From assembly GCA_903789495.1 (NCBI GenBank), contig CAIFEQ010000005.1, forward strand, positions 34,329-98,328: a stretch of DNA of 64,000 nucleotides. The letters are read 5' to 3'. Made by a program: the position numbers and the translations under genes. Positions 10,825 to 19,277 of this stretch are shown here, in pieces. This DNA comes from an uncultured Erysipelotrichaceae bacterium (GTDB lineage Bacteria; Bacillota_I; Bacilli_A; Erysipelotrichales; Erysipelotrichaceae). Position 1 is the stretch's first letter; each line of letters begins with the position of its first letter. The notes beneath the pieces are model-generated. The model was not told the DNA's origin and made no database searches. It saw only the letters and a program-made list of their open reading frames with translations.

Positions 10825-11118
10825 ATGAAAATGGATGGCAGTTACCAGATCCATCTTCTGGTGATGGGGCAGTTTCAGGACGGTACCATGACGATCCATA
10901 CGGAACCGGATGGTTCGCTGTCGGGAACCCTGGCTGCGACGGATCAGACCTCTGCCTTCACTAACGGGGTACAGGATGGTGAGCATTTTGAGATAAACGT
11001 CAGAATCCGCGGAGCGGATATGGATCTGAAAGGCACGATCGACGAGAAAGGCATCCTGAATGCCGAAGCGCGCAAGGAATATCTGACCGTCATCGTGCGC
11101 GGAACCAGGGAAGGATAA
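10825..11118 (+). CDS. Small beta-rich protein of unknown function
   Basis: 97 aa ORF in the operon between DUF35 and crotonase; alternating hydrophobic strands. Confidence 0.6.
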   Translation: MKMDGSYQIHLLVMGQFQDGTMTIHTEPDGSLSGTLAATDQTSAFTNGVQDGEHFEINVRIRGADMDLKGTIDEKGILNAEARKEYLTVIVRGTREG

Positions 11119-11122
11119 AAAC

Positions 11123-11983
11123 ATGCAGAAAGCCAAACAGTGTCAGAGCCCGCGGATGATTCCCTTCCGGTCCTTTGACGAATACAAAAACAAATACAAG
11201 GACGTCATCAGTCTGGAGCGTTCCGAGAGCGGCGTTGTCACTGCGAAGTTCGTTCCCGATCCGGAACTGGGTGTCGCCCTCTGGGATTACCCGCTGCACC
11301 GGGGCATCGGCCAGCTGTGTGCCGATATCGGCCAGGATGCCGATACCTCCGTGCTGATCATCGGCGGCACCGGCAACAAGTTCATGGGCGTCGGCAAGAC
11401 CAGTCTGCCGGATGATGAGGAAACGCTGCGCTGGTCCACCTACGAGCATAGCTACTACGATGGCTGCAACATGGTGGAAGGCCTGGTCAATGATGTGGAG
11501 CAGCCGACCATCGGCGTCATCAACGGCTGGGCGGTGCATTCCGAGATTGCCCTGCTGTGCGACATCACCCTCATGGCCGATACGGCGACCATCATGGATC
11601 CGCACTTCTGCATCGGCGGCGGTCCGCCCGGCGACGGCATTCAGATTGCCTTCCAGGCCTGCATGGGCTACAAGCGTGCCAATTACGCGCTGCTGACCGG
11701 CAATCCGATCACGGCCAAGGAAGCCCTGGACATGGGCATGGTCAATGAAATCATGCCGGCCGACAAGCTGTATGCCCGGGCACAGGAGATTGCCGAACAG
11801 ATTGCGGCCAAGCCGAGAACCGGCGTCAGGCTCATGCAGCAGGTACTCCGCCAGCCGGTCCGTGAACTGATTGCCAAGGAACTGCGTGCAAACTTCGGCA
11901 GTGAGATGTGGTATCAGGTCATTCAGAATGTCCAGCATGACACCGCCTTCGCGGAGATGAACAAGAAGATCAAGCAGGAGTAA
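11123..11983 (+). CDS. Enoyl-CoA hydratase/isomerase (crotonase) family protein
   Basis: VLIIGGTGNKFMGVG, PTIGVINGWAVHSEIALLCDITLMADTA, GNPITAKEALDMGMVNEI. Confidence 0.85.
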   Translation: MQKAKQCQSPRMIPFRSFDEYKNKYKDVISLERSESGVVTAKFVPDPELGVALWDYPLHRGIGQLCADIGQDADTSVLIIGGTGNKFMGVGKTSLPDDEETLRWSTYEHSYYDGCNMVEGLVNDVEQPTIGVINGWAVHSEIALLCDITLMADTATIMDPHFCIGGGPPGDGIQIAFQACMGYKRANYALLTGNPITAKEALDMGMVNEIMPADKLYARAQEIAEQIAAKPRTGVRLMQQVLRQPVRELIAKELRANFGSEMWYQVIQNVQHDTAFAEMNKKIKQE

Positions 11984-12083
11984 TCCGGCTGACTGATCCC
12001 TTCATGCCAAGACTGCTTTCGGAGGACAGCACCTGAAAACCGTGCTGTCCTTCCGGACAGCAGCGCTTCCAGAATCTTCCCCA

Positions 12084-12110
12084 GCCATCCGCTGTCTGTC
12101 AGCGGATGGC
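12084..12110 (+). terminator. Intrinsic terminator
   Basis: GCCATCCGCTG-tctgt-CAGCGGATGGC followed by TTTGTTT. Confidence 0.75.
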
Positions 12111-12232
12111 TTTGTTTCCGAAGCACCTCCTGCTTTTCCGGCAGAGATGGGACAGCCTGCACGCATGTCTGATCTGCCGGACAGCATCTTCTCCGGTCTC
12201 AATCATAATATCCTTACAGATTTTCTCCTGGC

Positions 12233-12253
12233 GGCGGTCTTGATCGGACCGCC
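12233..12253 (+). terminator. Second plus-strand terminator-like hairpin
   Basis: GGCGGTC-ttgatcg-GACCGCC then GTTTTTC. Confidence 0.7.
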
Positions 12254-12278
12254 GTTTTTCTGATCCGCAGAACAGAAA

Positions 12279-12296
12279 AGAGCGGCGCACCGCTCT
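12279..12296 (-). terminator. Intrinsic terminator of the P-type ATPase transcript
   Basis: Minus strand AGAGCGG-tgcg-CCGCTCT followed by TTTTCTGTT. Confidence 0.75.
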
Positions 12297-12342
12297 TCCG
12301 ATTGACCTGTTACACTGCAGATGCAGTTGTGCAGAAATTTGT

Positions 12343-14217
12343 TCAGTTATGCAGCATGCGGGTGGAATTGATCACGCAGATCACCATGACCCCGACATCG
12401 GCGAACACGGCCCACCACATCGTGGCAATCCCGATGGCCGCCATGACCAGGCAGGCAATCTTGACGACGATCGCAAAGATCACGTTCTCCCAGACAATCC
12501 GCAGGCACTTGCGGGCAATGCGGATGGCTGTCGGGATCTTGGCAATGTCATCATCCATCAGGACGATGTCGGCGGCCTCAATTGCCGCATCCGATCCCAT
12601 GGCGCCCATGGCAATCCCCACATCGCTGCGGGAGAGGACCGGGGCATCGTTGATGCCATCGCCCGCAAACGCCAGGGTTTCCTTGGGATTCTTGGCAGCC
12701 AGCAGCTTTTCGATCTCCGTCACCTTGTCCTGCGGCAGCAGCTGGGCATGATATTCATCCACGCCCGCTTCCGCCGCGATGGCGGCGGCCGACTTCTCGG
12801 CATCGCCCGTTAACATGACGGTCTTATGGACCCCGGCTGCCTTCATGGCCGCGACTGCTTCTCTGGCATTGTCCTTGATGCGGTCGGAGATGAGGATCGA
12901 GCCAAGATACCTGCCATCCCGGGCCACATAGAGAATGGTGCCCGGCTCCTGGCATGCTTCATAGGCCACGCCCGCTTCCTGCATCCAGCGGCCGTTGCCG
13001 ACATAGACGGTTCTGCCGTCCACGGAGGCTCTGACGCCATGGCCGGCCTTTTCTTCGACCTGGCTCACCCGGGTCTCATCCACATCCCGGCCATAGGCCG
13101 TACGCAGACTGCGGGCGGCCGGATGGGTGCTGTAGCTTTCCGCCAGCGCCGCGTTTTCCAGCAGTTCCGCTTCCGTGATGCCGGCAGCCGGATGAATGGC
13201 GGTGACTTCGAAGACCCCGCGGGTCAGGGTGCCGGTCTTGTCCATGACCACCGTGCCGGTCTTGGCCAGAGCTTCCAGATAGTTGGACCCCTTGACCAGG
13301 ATGCCCTTGCGGGAAGCGCCGCCGATGGCGCCGAAGAAGGTCAGCGGCACGCTGACGACCAGGGCGCACGGGCAGCTGATGACCAGGAAGGTCAGGGCCC
13401 GCTGCACCCAGGTGCCGAAATCCCAGCCCTGTCCGCTCAGGCCCAGGATCAGCGGCGGAATCACCGCCACGGCCAGAGCACTGTAGCAGACCACCGGGGT
13501 ATAGACCCGGGCAAACCGGGCTGTGAAGTTCTCCGCCTTGGCCTTCTTCATGCTGGAGTTCTCCACCAGATCGAGGATCTGGGAAGCGGTAGACTCCCCG
13601 AATTCCTTCGTCGTACGGATCTTCAGCAGACCGTTGTTGTTCACGCAGCCCGAATAGATGCTGTCGCCGGGCCGGACATCCTGGGGCAGACTCTCGCCGG
13701 TCAGGGCGGCGGTATTCAGGGTTGAGACCCCTTCGGTCACGACCCCGTCAATCGGCACCTTCTCGCCCGGCTGGACGACAATGACCGTCCCGATTTCCAC
13801 CGTATCGGGATCGACCTGTTCCAGACTGCCGTCCTCCTTCTCGATGTTGGCGTAGTCGGGACGGATATCCATCAGATCGCTGATGGACTTCCGCGAACGG
13901 CCGACCGCGATGGACTGGAACAGCTCGCCGATCTGGTAGAAGACCATGACCGCGACGCCTTCCGTGCTCTCGCCCAGGATCATGGCCCCGATGGTGGCAA
14001 CCGACATCAGAAAGTTCTCATCAAAGACCTGATGGTTGCGGATGCCTTTCCAGGCCCTGATCAGCACATCCCCGCCGGCGATCCAGTACGGGACCAGCAT
14101 CAGCAGGCGGAAAATCCACTCCGGCCAGTCTGTGAAGTGCTGCAGCGTCAGCAGGACGCCCAGCAGCACCACGGCCAGAATGATTTTCTTCAGCATTTTC
14201 TTCTGACGATCCGTCAT
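12343..14217 (-). CDS. Heavy-metal translocating P-type ATPase (Zn/Cd/Pb type)
   Basis: CPC transmembrane motif (ISCPCALVVSVP), DKTGTLT, GDGINDAPVL; no N-terminal HMA domain in this frame. Confidence 0.92.
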   Translation of the reverse strand: MTDRQKKMLKKIILAVVLLGVLLTLQHFTDWPEWIFRLLMLVPYWIAGGDVLIRAWKGIRNHQVFDENFLMSVATIGAMILGESTEGVAVMVFYQIGELFQSIAVGRSRKSISDLMDIRPDYANIEKEDGSLEQVDPDTVEIGTVIVVQPGEKVPIDGVVTEGVSTLNTAALTGESLPQDVRPGDSIYSGCVNNNGLLKIRTTKEFGESTASQILDLVENSSMKKAKAENFTARFARVYTPVVCYSALAVAVIPPLILGLSGQGWDFGTWVQRALTFLVISCPCALVVSVPLTFFGAIGGASRKGILVKGSNYLEALAKTGTVVMDKTGTLTRGVFEVTAIHPAAGITEAELLENAALAESYSTHPAARSLRTAYGRDVDETRVSQVEEKAGHGVRASVDGRTVYVGNGRWMQEAGVAYEACQEPGTILYVARDGRYLGSILISDRIKDNAREAVAAMKAAGVHKTVMLTGDAEKSAAAIAAEAGVDEYHAQLLPQDKVTEIEKLLAAKNPKETLAFAGDGINDAPVLSRSDVGIAMGAMGSDAAIEAADIVLMDDDIAKIPTAIRIARKCLRIVWENVIFAIVVKIACLVMAAIGIATMWWAVFADVGVMVICVINSTRMLHN

Positions 14218-14248
14218 CGCGGTACCTCCCTGCCGGTGAATATGATGT

Positions 14249-14467
14249 TCAGTGTCTGACTTCGCAGTCCGGTTCGACCCTCTTGCAGGCCTCTTCGACG
14301 TTCTTCATGACCTGCTCGCAGTCCGCGCCATCCTTGAACTCGATTTTCATCTTCTGGGTCATGAAGCTGACCGTCGCCTTGTCGACGCCTTCCACCTTGT
14401 TGGCAGCGTCCTCCATTTTCTGAGCACAGCTGGCACAGTCGACATAGATTTCATAGTTCTTTTTCAT
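14249..14467 (-). CDS. Stand-alone heavy-metal-associated (HMA) domain protein
   Basis: 73-codon ORF, YEIYVDCASCAQKMEDAANKVEGVDKATVSF; CxxC motif; same strand as and directly upstream of the ATPase. Confidence 0.88.
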   Translation of the reverse strand: MKKNYEIYVDCASCAQKMEDAANKVEGVDKATVSFMTQKMKIEFKDGADCEQVMKNVEEACKRVEPDCEVRH

Positions 14468-14492
14468 GCTGCAGTCTTCCTTTCTGATTTGA

Positions 14493-14557
14493 ATGAACAT
14501 ATTCACATTTGTTCATATGTTTGATTCTATGATAGGACCCTATATGGTCCCTGTCAA
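14493..14557 (-). promoter_or_regulatory. Promoter and candidate metal-responsive operators for the HMA/P-ATPase operon
   Basis: Minus strand TTGACA (14557-14552), 17-bp spacer, TATCAT (14534-14529); spacer holds GGACCNNNNNNGGTCC; downstream ATGAACA-N10-TGTTCAT dyad. Confidence 0.7.
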
Positions 14558-14603
14558 CAGGCTTGCTGTAAAAGTCCGGAAAAGGCAGAAAAAAACCGGA
14601 TGA

Positions 14604-14966
14604 TCACTCCGGCTTTTCCAGCTTCGGCTCTTCCTTCTGCGAGAGTCTGAGATGGCGGCCCAGTTCGTCCTCCACCATTTCATATTCCGTACCCTCGGGC
14701 TGATTGAGCACCGCGCCCAGCAGCGGTTCGATCGAACAGGCGGTATGCAGATCCACCACCAGATCGTTGTCGATATGGTTGAGATAGCCCTGTGTATCCC
14801 CGTCCCCGACGGCCCGCCAGCCGCTGTCATTTCTGCCATAGGGTTTTTCCCGCCAGAAATACTTCAGCCTGCGCTGGCCGCTGAAGACCGAACGGGTCAT
14901 GATCATGGTATCCGTCAGGGAATCCGGATCGAGAAGCTTTTCCTGTTTCTGCTTTTTCTTTGCCAT
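14604..14966 (-). CDS. DUF2185 (Imm33-like) domain protein
   Basis: DTMIMTRSVFSGQRRLKYFWREKPYGRNDSGWRAVGDGDTQGYLN resembles DUF2185. Confidence 0.6.
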   Translation of the reverse strand: MAKKKQKQEKLLDPDSLTDTMIMTRSVFSGQRRLKYFWREKPYGRNDSGWRAVGDGDTQGYLNHIDNDLVVDLHTACSIEPLLGAVLNQPEGTEYEMVEDELGRHLRLSQKEEPKLEKPE

Positions 14967-15087
14967 TTTCTGTTCCTTCCCGGCCCTGATGCAGTCCCTG
15001 CCGTCAGGCCGCTGTCTTTTCTATCATCTCCGATCTGTCCGTTTCCGGCAATGCCTGCCAGACAGATCGCTCGTTCTGTCTTCTGTG

Positions 15088-16647
15088 TCAGGAAGTTTTG
15101 GAATAGGTGGTCTGCCCCTGCAGAACGGTCCTGAGAACCGGTATGGAGCAGATTTCCGCAACCGGACAGGTATCGAGATCTCTGCCCAGCACCGTGAAGT
15201 CGGCTTCACAGCCTGTTTCCAGCCGGCCGGTCCGGTCCGCCAGGCCCAGAGCTTCTGCCCCTCTGATGGTCCAGGCGTCCAGTGCCTGGGAAACGCTCAG
15301 GGCCGCCTCCGGATTCAGGGCCCGGGTCACCTCGGTACGGCTGCGCCGGCTGACGGCCAGCTGAATGCCTGTCAGAGGCTGCGGGGCCTGCCGGGCGGCA
15401 TCGGAGCCATCTGCAAACCGAGTGCCTGCCTGCAGCGCGGCATAGGGACAGAGAGCGGCAGCCCGCTGACTGTCCAGCAGACAGGCAGACAGAGCGGCCA
15501 GTTCCTCGATATCCAGCGAACGGCCATAGCAGTCCAGCTTCAGATCCGTCAGTCTGCGGATCTGCTCGGGCCGGATCAGCTGCGGATCCAGCAGGGCATC
15601 ATGCAGAGGATTGCCCGGCAGAACTTCATCCTGGAAGACCCAGAGCAGCTGGTCCAGGGCTTCGTCGCCATGCGCCTCGGCCAGTACCGGCATGTTGAAG
15701 CGGTGGGCCAGGGATACATACAGCTGCAGATCTTCATCTTTATAGCTGAGGGTCCCGCAGGAATCCGGCTGATCGGCATAGGCCGCAGTCAGCACCGCCG
15801 CATGCTGCTGCAGCGGACCATCCAGCACCAGCTTCAGCGGTCCGATTTCAAACAGCCCTTCCCCCATGCCGGAAGTATAGCCTTCGTTCAGAAAACCCAC
15901 ATAGTCCTGCAGGTCGGTAAAGGAGCACTGTTCCTGCACACGCACCGCCAGACGTTCCTGATGGCTGGCCTTCATGAAGGCATCGGTGACCAGACGCCAG
16001 TCGGGCACCAGGGACAGGAAGTCATCACTGCCCGCTGTCGTGATGCCGCAGGCAGCCGCCCGGGCAGCGCCGGCTTCCAGATACCGGACCAGCTCTTCCG
16101 CGGCCGGTTTCGGCCAGGCCTTACGCACCTGCTCCAGGGCCCTGCCGCTGAGCAGACCGCTTTCCCGGTCCGTGTCCGCTGACCCATCATTTAATCCGGC
16201 CAGTTCCAGGGCCTTGGTGTTCAGGGTCATGTGTTCACCATCCGCATGCACCAGACAGATCGGGATCTGCGGATCGATGCGATCCAGATCCGCCCTGCCC
16301 GGCGTATCGTTCAGAACTGCCGGATCATAGCCGCCGGCAACCAGCCAGCTGCGGGTACGGACGGCCTGTTCCTTTTCTTCCTGCAGACGTTCCAGGACTT
16401 CCCGGCCGCTCTGACAGGCGGAAAGATCCGGCAGACAGGCAGAAGCCCCCAGTGCCAGAAGATGCAGATGGGAATCCACGAAGCCGGGATATACCCAGCC
16501 GCCCTGCAGGTCGATGATGTTGTCCTGCGGGGCTTTATGCTGCAGAATGTCCTGATCGCTGCCGAAGCGCAGGAACACCCCGTCAGAAACCAGAAAGGCG
16601 CTTTCCCGGCGCCGGCTGATATGAGCATGAATATAGGCGGTTGCCAT
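15088..16647 (-). CDS. Amidohydrolase family protein (YtcJ-like)
   Basis: YPGFVDSHLHLLALG, ADGEHMTLNTKALELAG, C-terminal TGRLETGCEADFTVLGRD. Confidence 0.87.
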   Translation of the reverse strand: MATAYIHAHISRRRESAFLVSDGVFLRFGSDQDILQHKAPQDNIIDLQGGWVYPGFVDSHLHLLALGASACLPDLSACQSGREVLERLQEEKEQAVRTRSWLVAGGYDPAVLNDTPGRADLDRIDPQIPICLVHADGEHMTLNTKALELAGLNDGSADTDRESGLLSGRALEQVRKAWPKPAAEELVRYLEAGAARAAACGITTAGSDDFLSLVPDWRLVTDAFMKASHQERLAVRVQEQCSFTDLQDYVGFLNEGYTSGMGEGLFEIGPLKLVLDGPLQQHAAVLTAAYADQPDSCGTLSYKDEDLQLYVSLAHRFNMPVLAEAHGDEALDQLLWVFQDEVLPGNPLHDALLDPQLIRPEQIRRLTDLKLDCYGRSLDIEELAALSACLLDSQRAAALCPYAALQAGTRFADGSDAARQAPQPLTGIQLAVSRRSRTEVTRALNPEAALSVSQALDAWTIRGAEALGLADRTGRLETGCEADFTVLGRDLDTCPVAEICSIPVLRTVLQGQTTYSKTS

Positions 16648-16703
16648 GTGTTTTCTTTTCCAGTCCTGCTCTATTATAGCCGGAACAGGCAGGCATCACA
16701 AAA

Positions 16704-16726
16704 GGACCTGCCCGTTGGACAGGTCC
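16704..16726 (-). terminator. Intrinsic terminator after aspA
   Basis: GGACCTGTCC-aac-GGGCAGGTCC then TTTTGTG on minus strand. Confidence 0.7.
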
Positions 16727-16742
16727 CAGGGTGAGGAAACGG

Positions 16743-18173
16743 TTATTTCTTGATGGTGATGCCCTTATGCGGCTCGGTCAGCTTCATGGGATCCAGGATC
16801 TCCGAAAGCTCTTCGTCGCTCATGCCGCATTCCTTTCTGGCCAGTTCACGCACCGGCACATTGGTCTTCAGGGATTCCTTGGCAATGGAAGCCGCCTTCT
16901 GATAGCCGATATACGGAGCCAGGGCGGTGACGATGCCGACACTCTGCTCCATCAGGTACTCGCAGCGTTCCTTGTTGGCAGTGATGCCGTTGATGCAGTG
17001 TTCGACCATGGTATCTGCGGCATTGGCCAGCAGATCGATGGACTGGAACAGGCAGTAGAAGGTCACCGGCTCAAACGCATTCAGTTCCAGCTGGCCGGCC
17101 TCGACCGCCATGGAAATCGTCACATCGTTGCCGACGATCTTGAAGCAGGCCTGGTTCATGACTTCCGGAATGACCGGATTGACCTTGCCCGGCATGATGG
17201 AGGAACCGTTCTGCATGGCCGGCAGATGAATCTCATTGAGACCCGTGCGCGGCCCGGAGGACAGCAGACGCAGGTCGTTGGCAATCTTGGAGCAGGCCAG
17301 CGAGGCGTCCTTGACCGCCGAGGATACCGCCGCGAAGCTGTCGGTATGCATCGTGCCGTCGATCAGGTCTTCGGCCTGCGTGAACTTCATGCCGGTCAGC
17401 TTGGAGATCTGCGGGCAGATGGCCTTGAAGTACTTCGGATTGGCATTGATGCCGGTGCCGATGGCGGTACCGCCCATGTTCAGCACATGCATTTCCTGAG
17501 CGGCCGTCTTGATTCTTTCCCGGCTGCGGGCAATCGCATCGGCATAGGCGCGGAATTCCTGCCCCATGCGCATCGGTACGGCGTCCTGCAGCTGGGTGCG
17601 GCCCATCTTCATGACCTTGTCAAAGGCACGTGCCTTCTTGCGGAAAGCCTTCTCCATGCTGTTCAGCGAGGCATCCAGACGCTTGAGCAGGACCAGGGTT
17701 GTGATCTTGCCGGCCGACGGAATGATGTCGTTGGTCGACTGACCGCGGTTCACATGGTCATTGGGATGCACGATGGTATAGTCGCCCGGCTTGCCGCCCA
17801 GGTGCTTGATGGCCACGTTGGCAATGACCTCATTGGCATTCATGTTCATGGAGGTGCCGGCGCTGCCCTGGATCGGATCCACGATGAAGCTGTCCAGGTA
17901 CTTGCCGGCAAGGATCTCGTCACAGGCGAAGATGATCGCATCAGCCCGTTTCTTATCCAGTTCGCCGGCCGCCAGGTTGCTCATGGCGCAGGCCTTCTTG
18001 AGGACGGCCAGACTGCGGATGAACTCCGGATGCAGACGCTGACCGGTCATATCGAAGTTTTCCTTGGCACGCAGGGACTGGACACCGTAAAGGGCATCCA
18101 CGGGAACCTGTTTGGTTCCTACCGAGTCAGACTCAGACCGGTAGGCAGGCTGATCTGTGGTTTTCTTTGCCAT
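16743..18173 (-). CDS. aspA: Aspartate ammonia-lyase (class II fumarase/aspartase superfamily)
   Basis: DPIQGSAGTSMNMNANEVIANVA, VNRGQSTNDIIPSAG, GSSIMPGKVNPVIPE signature. Confidence 0.88.
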   Translation of the reverse strand: MAKKTTDQPAYRSESDSVGTKQVPVDALYGVQSLRAKENFDMTGQRLHPEFIRSLAVLKKACAMSNLAAGELDKKRADAIIFACDEILAGKYLDSFIVDPIQGSAGTSMNMNANEVIANVAIKHLGGKPGDYTIVHPNDHVNRGQSTNDIIPSAGKITTLVLLKRLDASLNSMEKAFRKKARAFDKVMKMGRTQLQDAVPMRMGQEFRAYADAIARSRERIKTAAQEMHVLNMGGTAIGTGINANPKYFKAICPQISKLTGMKFTQAEDLIDGTMHTDSFAAVSSAVKDASLACSKIANDLRLLSSGPRTGLNEIHLPAMQNGSSIMPGKVNPVIPEVMNQACFKIVGNDVTISMAVEAGQLELNAFEPVTFYCLFQSIDLLANAADTMVEHCINGITANKERCEYLMEQSVGIVTALAPYIGYQKAASIAKESLKTNVPVRELARKECGMSDEELSEILDPMKLTEPHKGITIKK

Positions 18174-18304
18174 GTTAACGTTTCCTCCTGGCGCTTCTGA
18201 AGCGCTTACATATTTCTCTCTTTACTATGATATAGAACAGTATTATATTCAAGATGTTAAATAAATATAGTTATTATAATAATTTTCTAATTAAAGGAGG
18301 GCAC

Positions 18305-19267
18305 ATGGTAGACATCTTTCATTACAAGGATCTGATCATCACAATCAGCCAGGAACAGAGCTTTTCCAAAGCGGCCAAGAAACTGCATATTCCCCAGCCT
18401 TCCCTGAGCGTCATGGTGCGCAAGATCGAGGAGGAAATCGGTCTGCCGCTGTTTGATCGCACCAGCAAGCCGATCCGTCTCACCGAGACGGGACAGGAGT
18501 ATCTGCGCTGCGCCACCGATATCGGTCAGGTGGAGAAGACCTTCGGCAACTACATCGATGCGGTCTCCAACCTGCAGACCGGCACCCTGCGGGTCGGGGC
18601 CAGTCAGATGCTGTCGGACCTGGTGCTGCCCCGCTTCCTGGGCGGTTTCCTGAAGAAATATCCCGGCATTGAGATTCAGCTGACGGATGACAATTCCGTC
18701 GCTCTGAAGGATGCTCTGGCGGAAGGCCGTCTGGATCTGATCATCGACAATCAGACCATGGATGAGCAGATCTTCGAGCATCAGCCCCTGCGCACTGAAC
18801 ATCTGCTGCTGGGAGTGCCGGAATCCTTCCCCTCCGGCAAGAAGGCTGCGGGTGCCCTGAAAGGCGATGACATTGTCTATGACCGGGTGGACTACAGCCA
18901 GCCGATCCAGTTCGATATCCAGGCCTTTGCCGGCGATCCTTTCGTCCTGCTGACCCGGGAGAACAAAACCCGGCAGCTGGCCGATGCCTACTTCCGCCGG
19001 GAGAACTTCGAGGCCCGGATCGTCCTGGAAGTCGACCGGATGTCGACCAACTTCCGCTATATCCGCCTCGGGGTGGGCGACGGCTTCGTCACCGACACCC
19101 TGGTCAAGAACCTGCAGAGCAGCTGGCAGCGGGTGCGCTTCTTCCGGGTGCCCATGAGTGAAAAACGGGAGGTCTGTATCTTCTACAAACGCTCCCGTTA
19201 CTATTCGCGTGTCATGCAGGTCTTCGTGCAGGAACTGTCTGCCTTCATGAAGGAAAAAAGCGAGTGA
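18305..19267 (+). CDS. LysR-family transcriptional regulator
   Basis: HTH: FSKAAKKLHIPQPSLSVMVRKIEEEIGLPLFDRTSKPIRLTETG; divergent from aspA; RBS AAAGGAGGG. Confidence 0.9.
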   Translation: MVDIFHYKDLIITISQEQSFSKAAKKLHIPQPSLSVMVRKIEEEIGLPLFDRTSKPIRLTETGQEYLRCATDIGQVEKTFGNYIDAVSNLQTGTLRVGASQMLSDLVLPRFLGGFLKKYPGIEIQLTDDNSVALKDALAEGRLDLIIDNQTMDEQIFEHQPLRTEHLLLGVPESFPSGKKAAGALKGDDIVYDRVDYSQPIQFDIQAFAGDPFVLLTRENKTRQLADAYFRRENFEARIVLEVDRMSTNFRYIRLGVGDGFVTDTLVKNLQSSWQRVRFFRVPMSEKREVCIFYKRSRYYSRVMQVFVQELSAFMKEKSE

Positions 19268-19277
19268 TCGCTTTTTT
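19254..19277 (+). terminator. Bidirectional terminator between convergent genes
   Basis: AAAAAAGCGA-gtga-TCGCTTTTTT; includes the LysR stop codon and abuts the stop of the minus-strand gene. Confidence 0.8.

Noticed and set aside
14899-16182. 427 aa plus-strand ORF
   Set aside because: Antisense to the amidohydrolase and without family motifs.
16731-18200. 489 aa plus-strand ORF
   Set aside because: Antisense shadow of aspA; no recognisable motifs.
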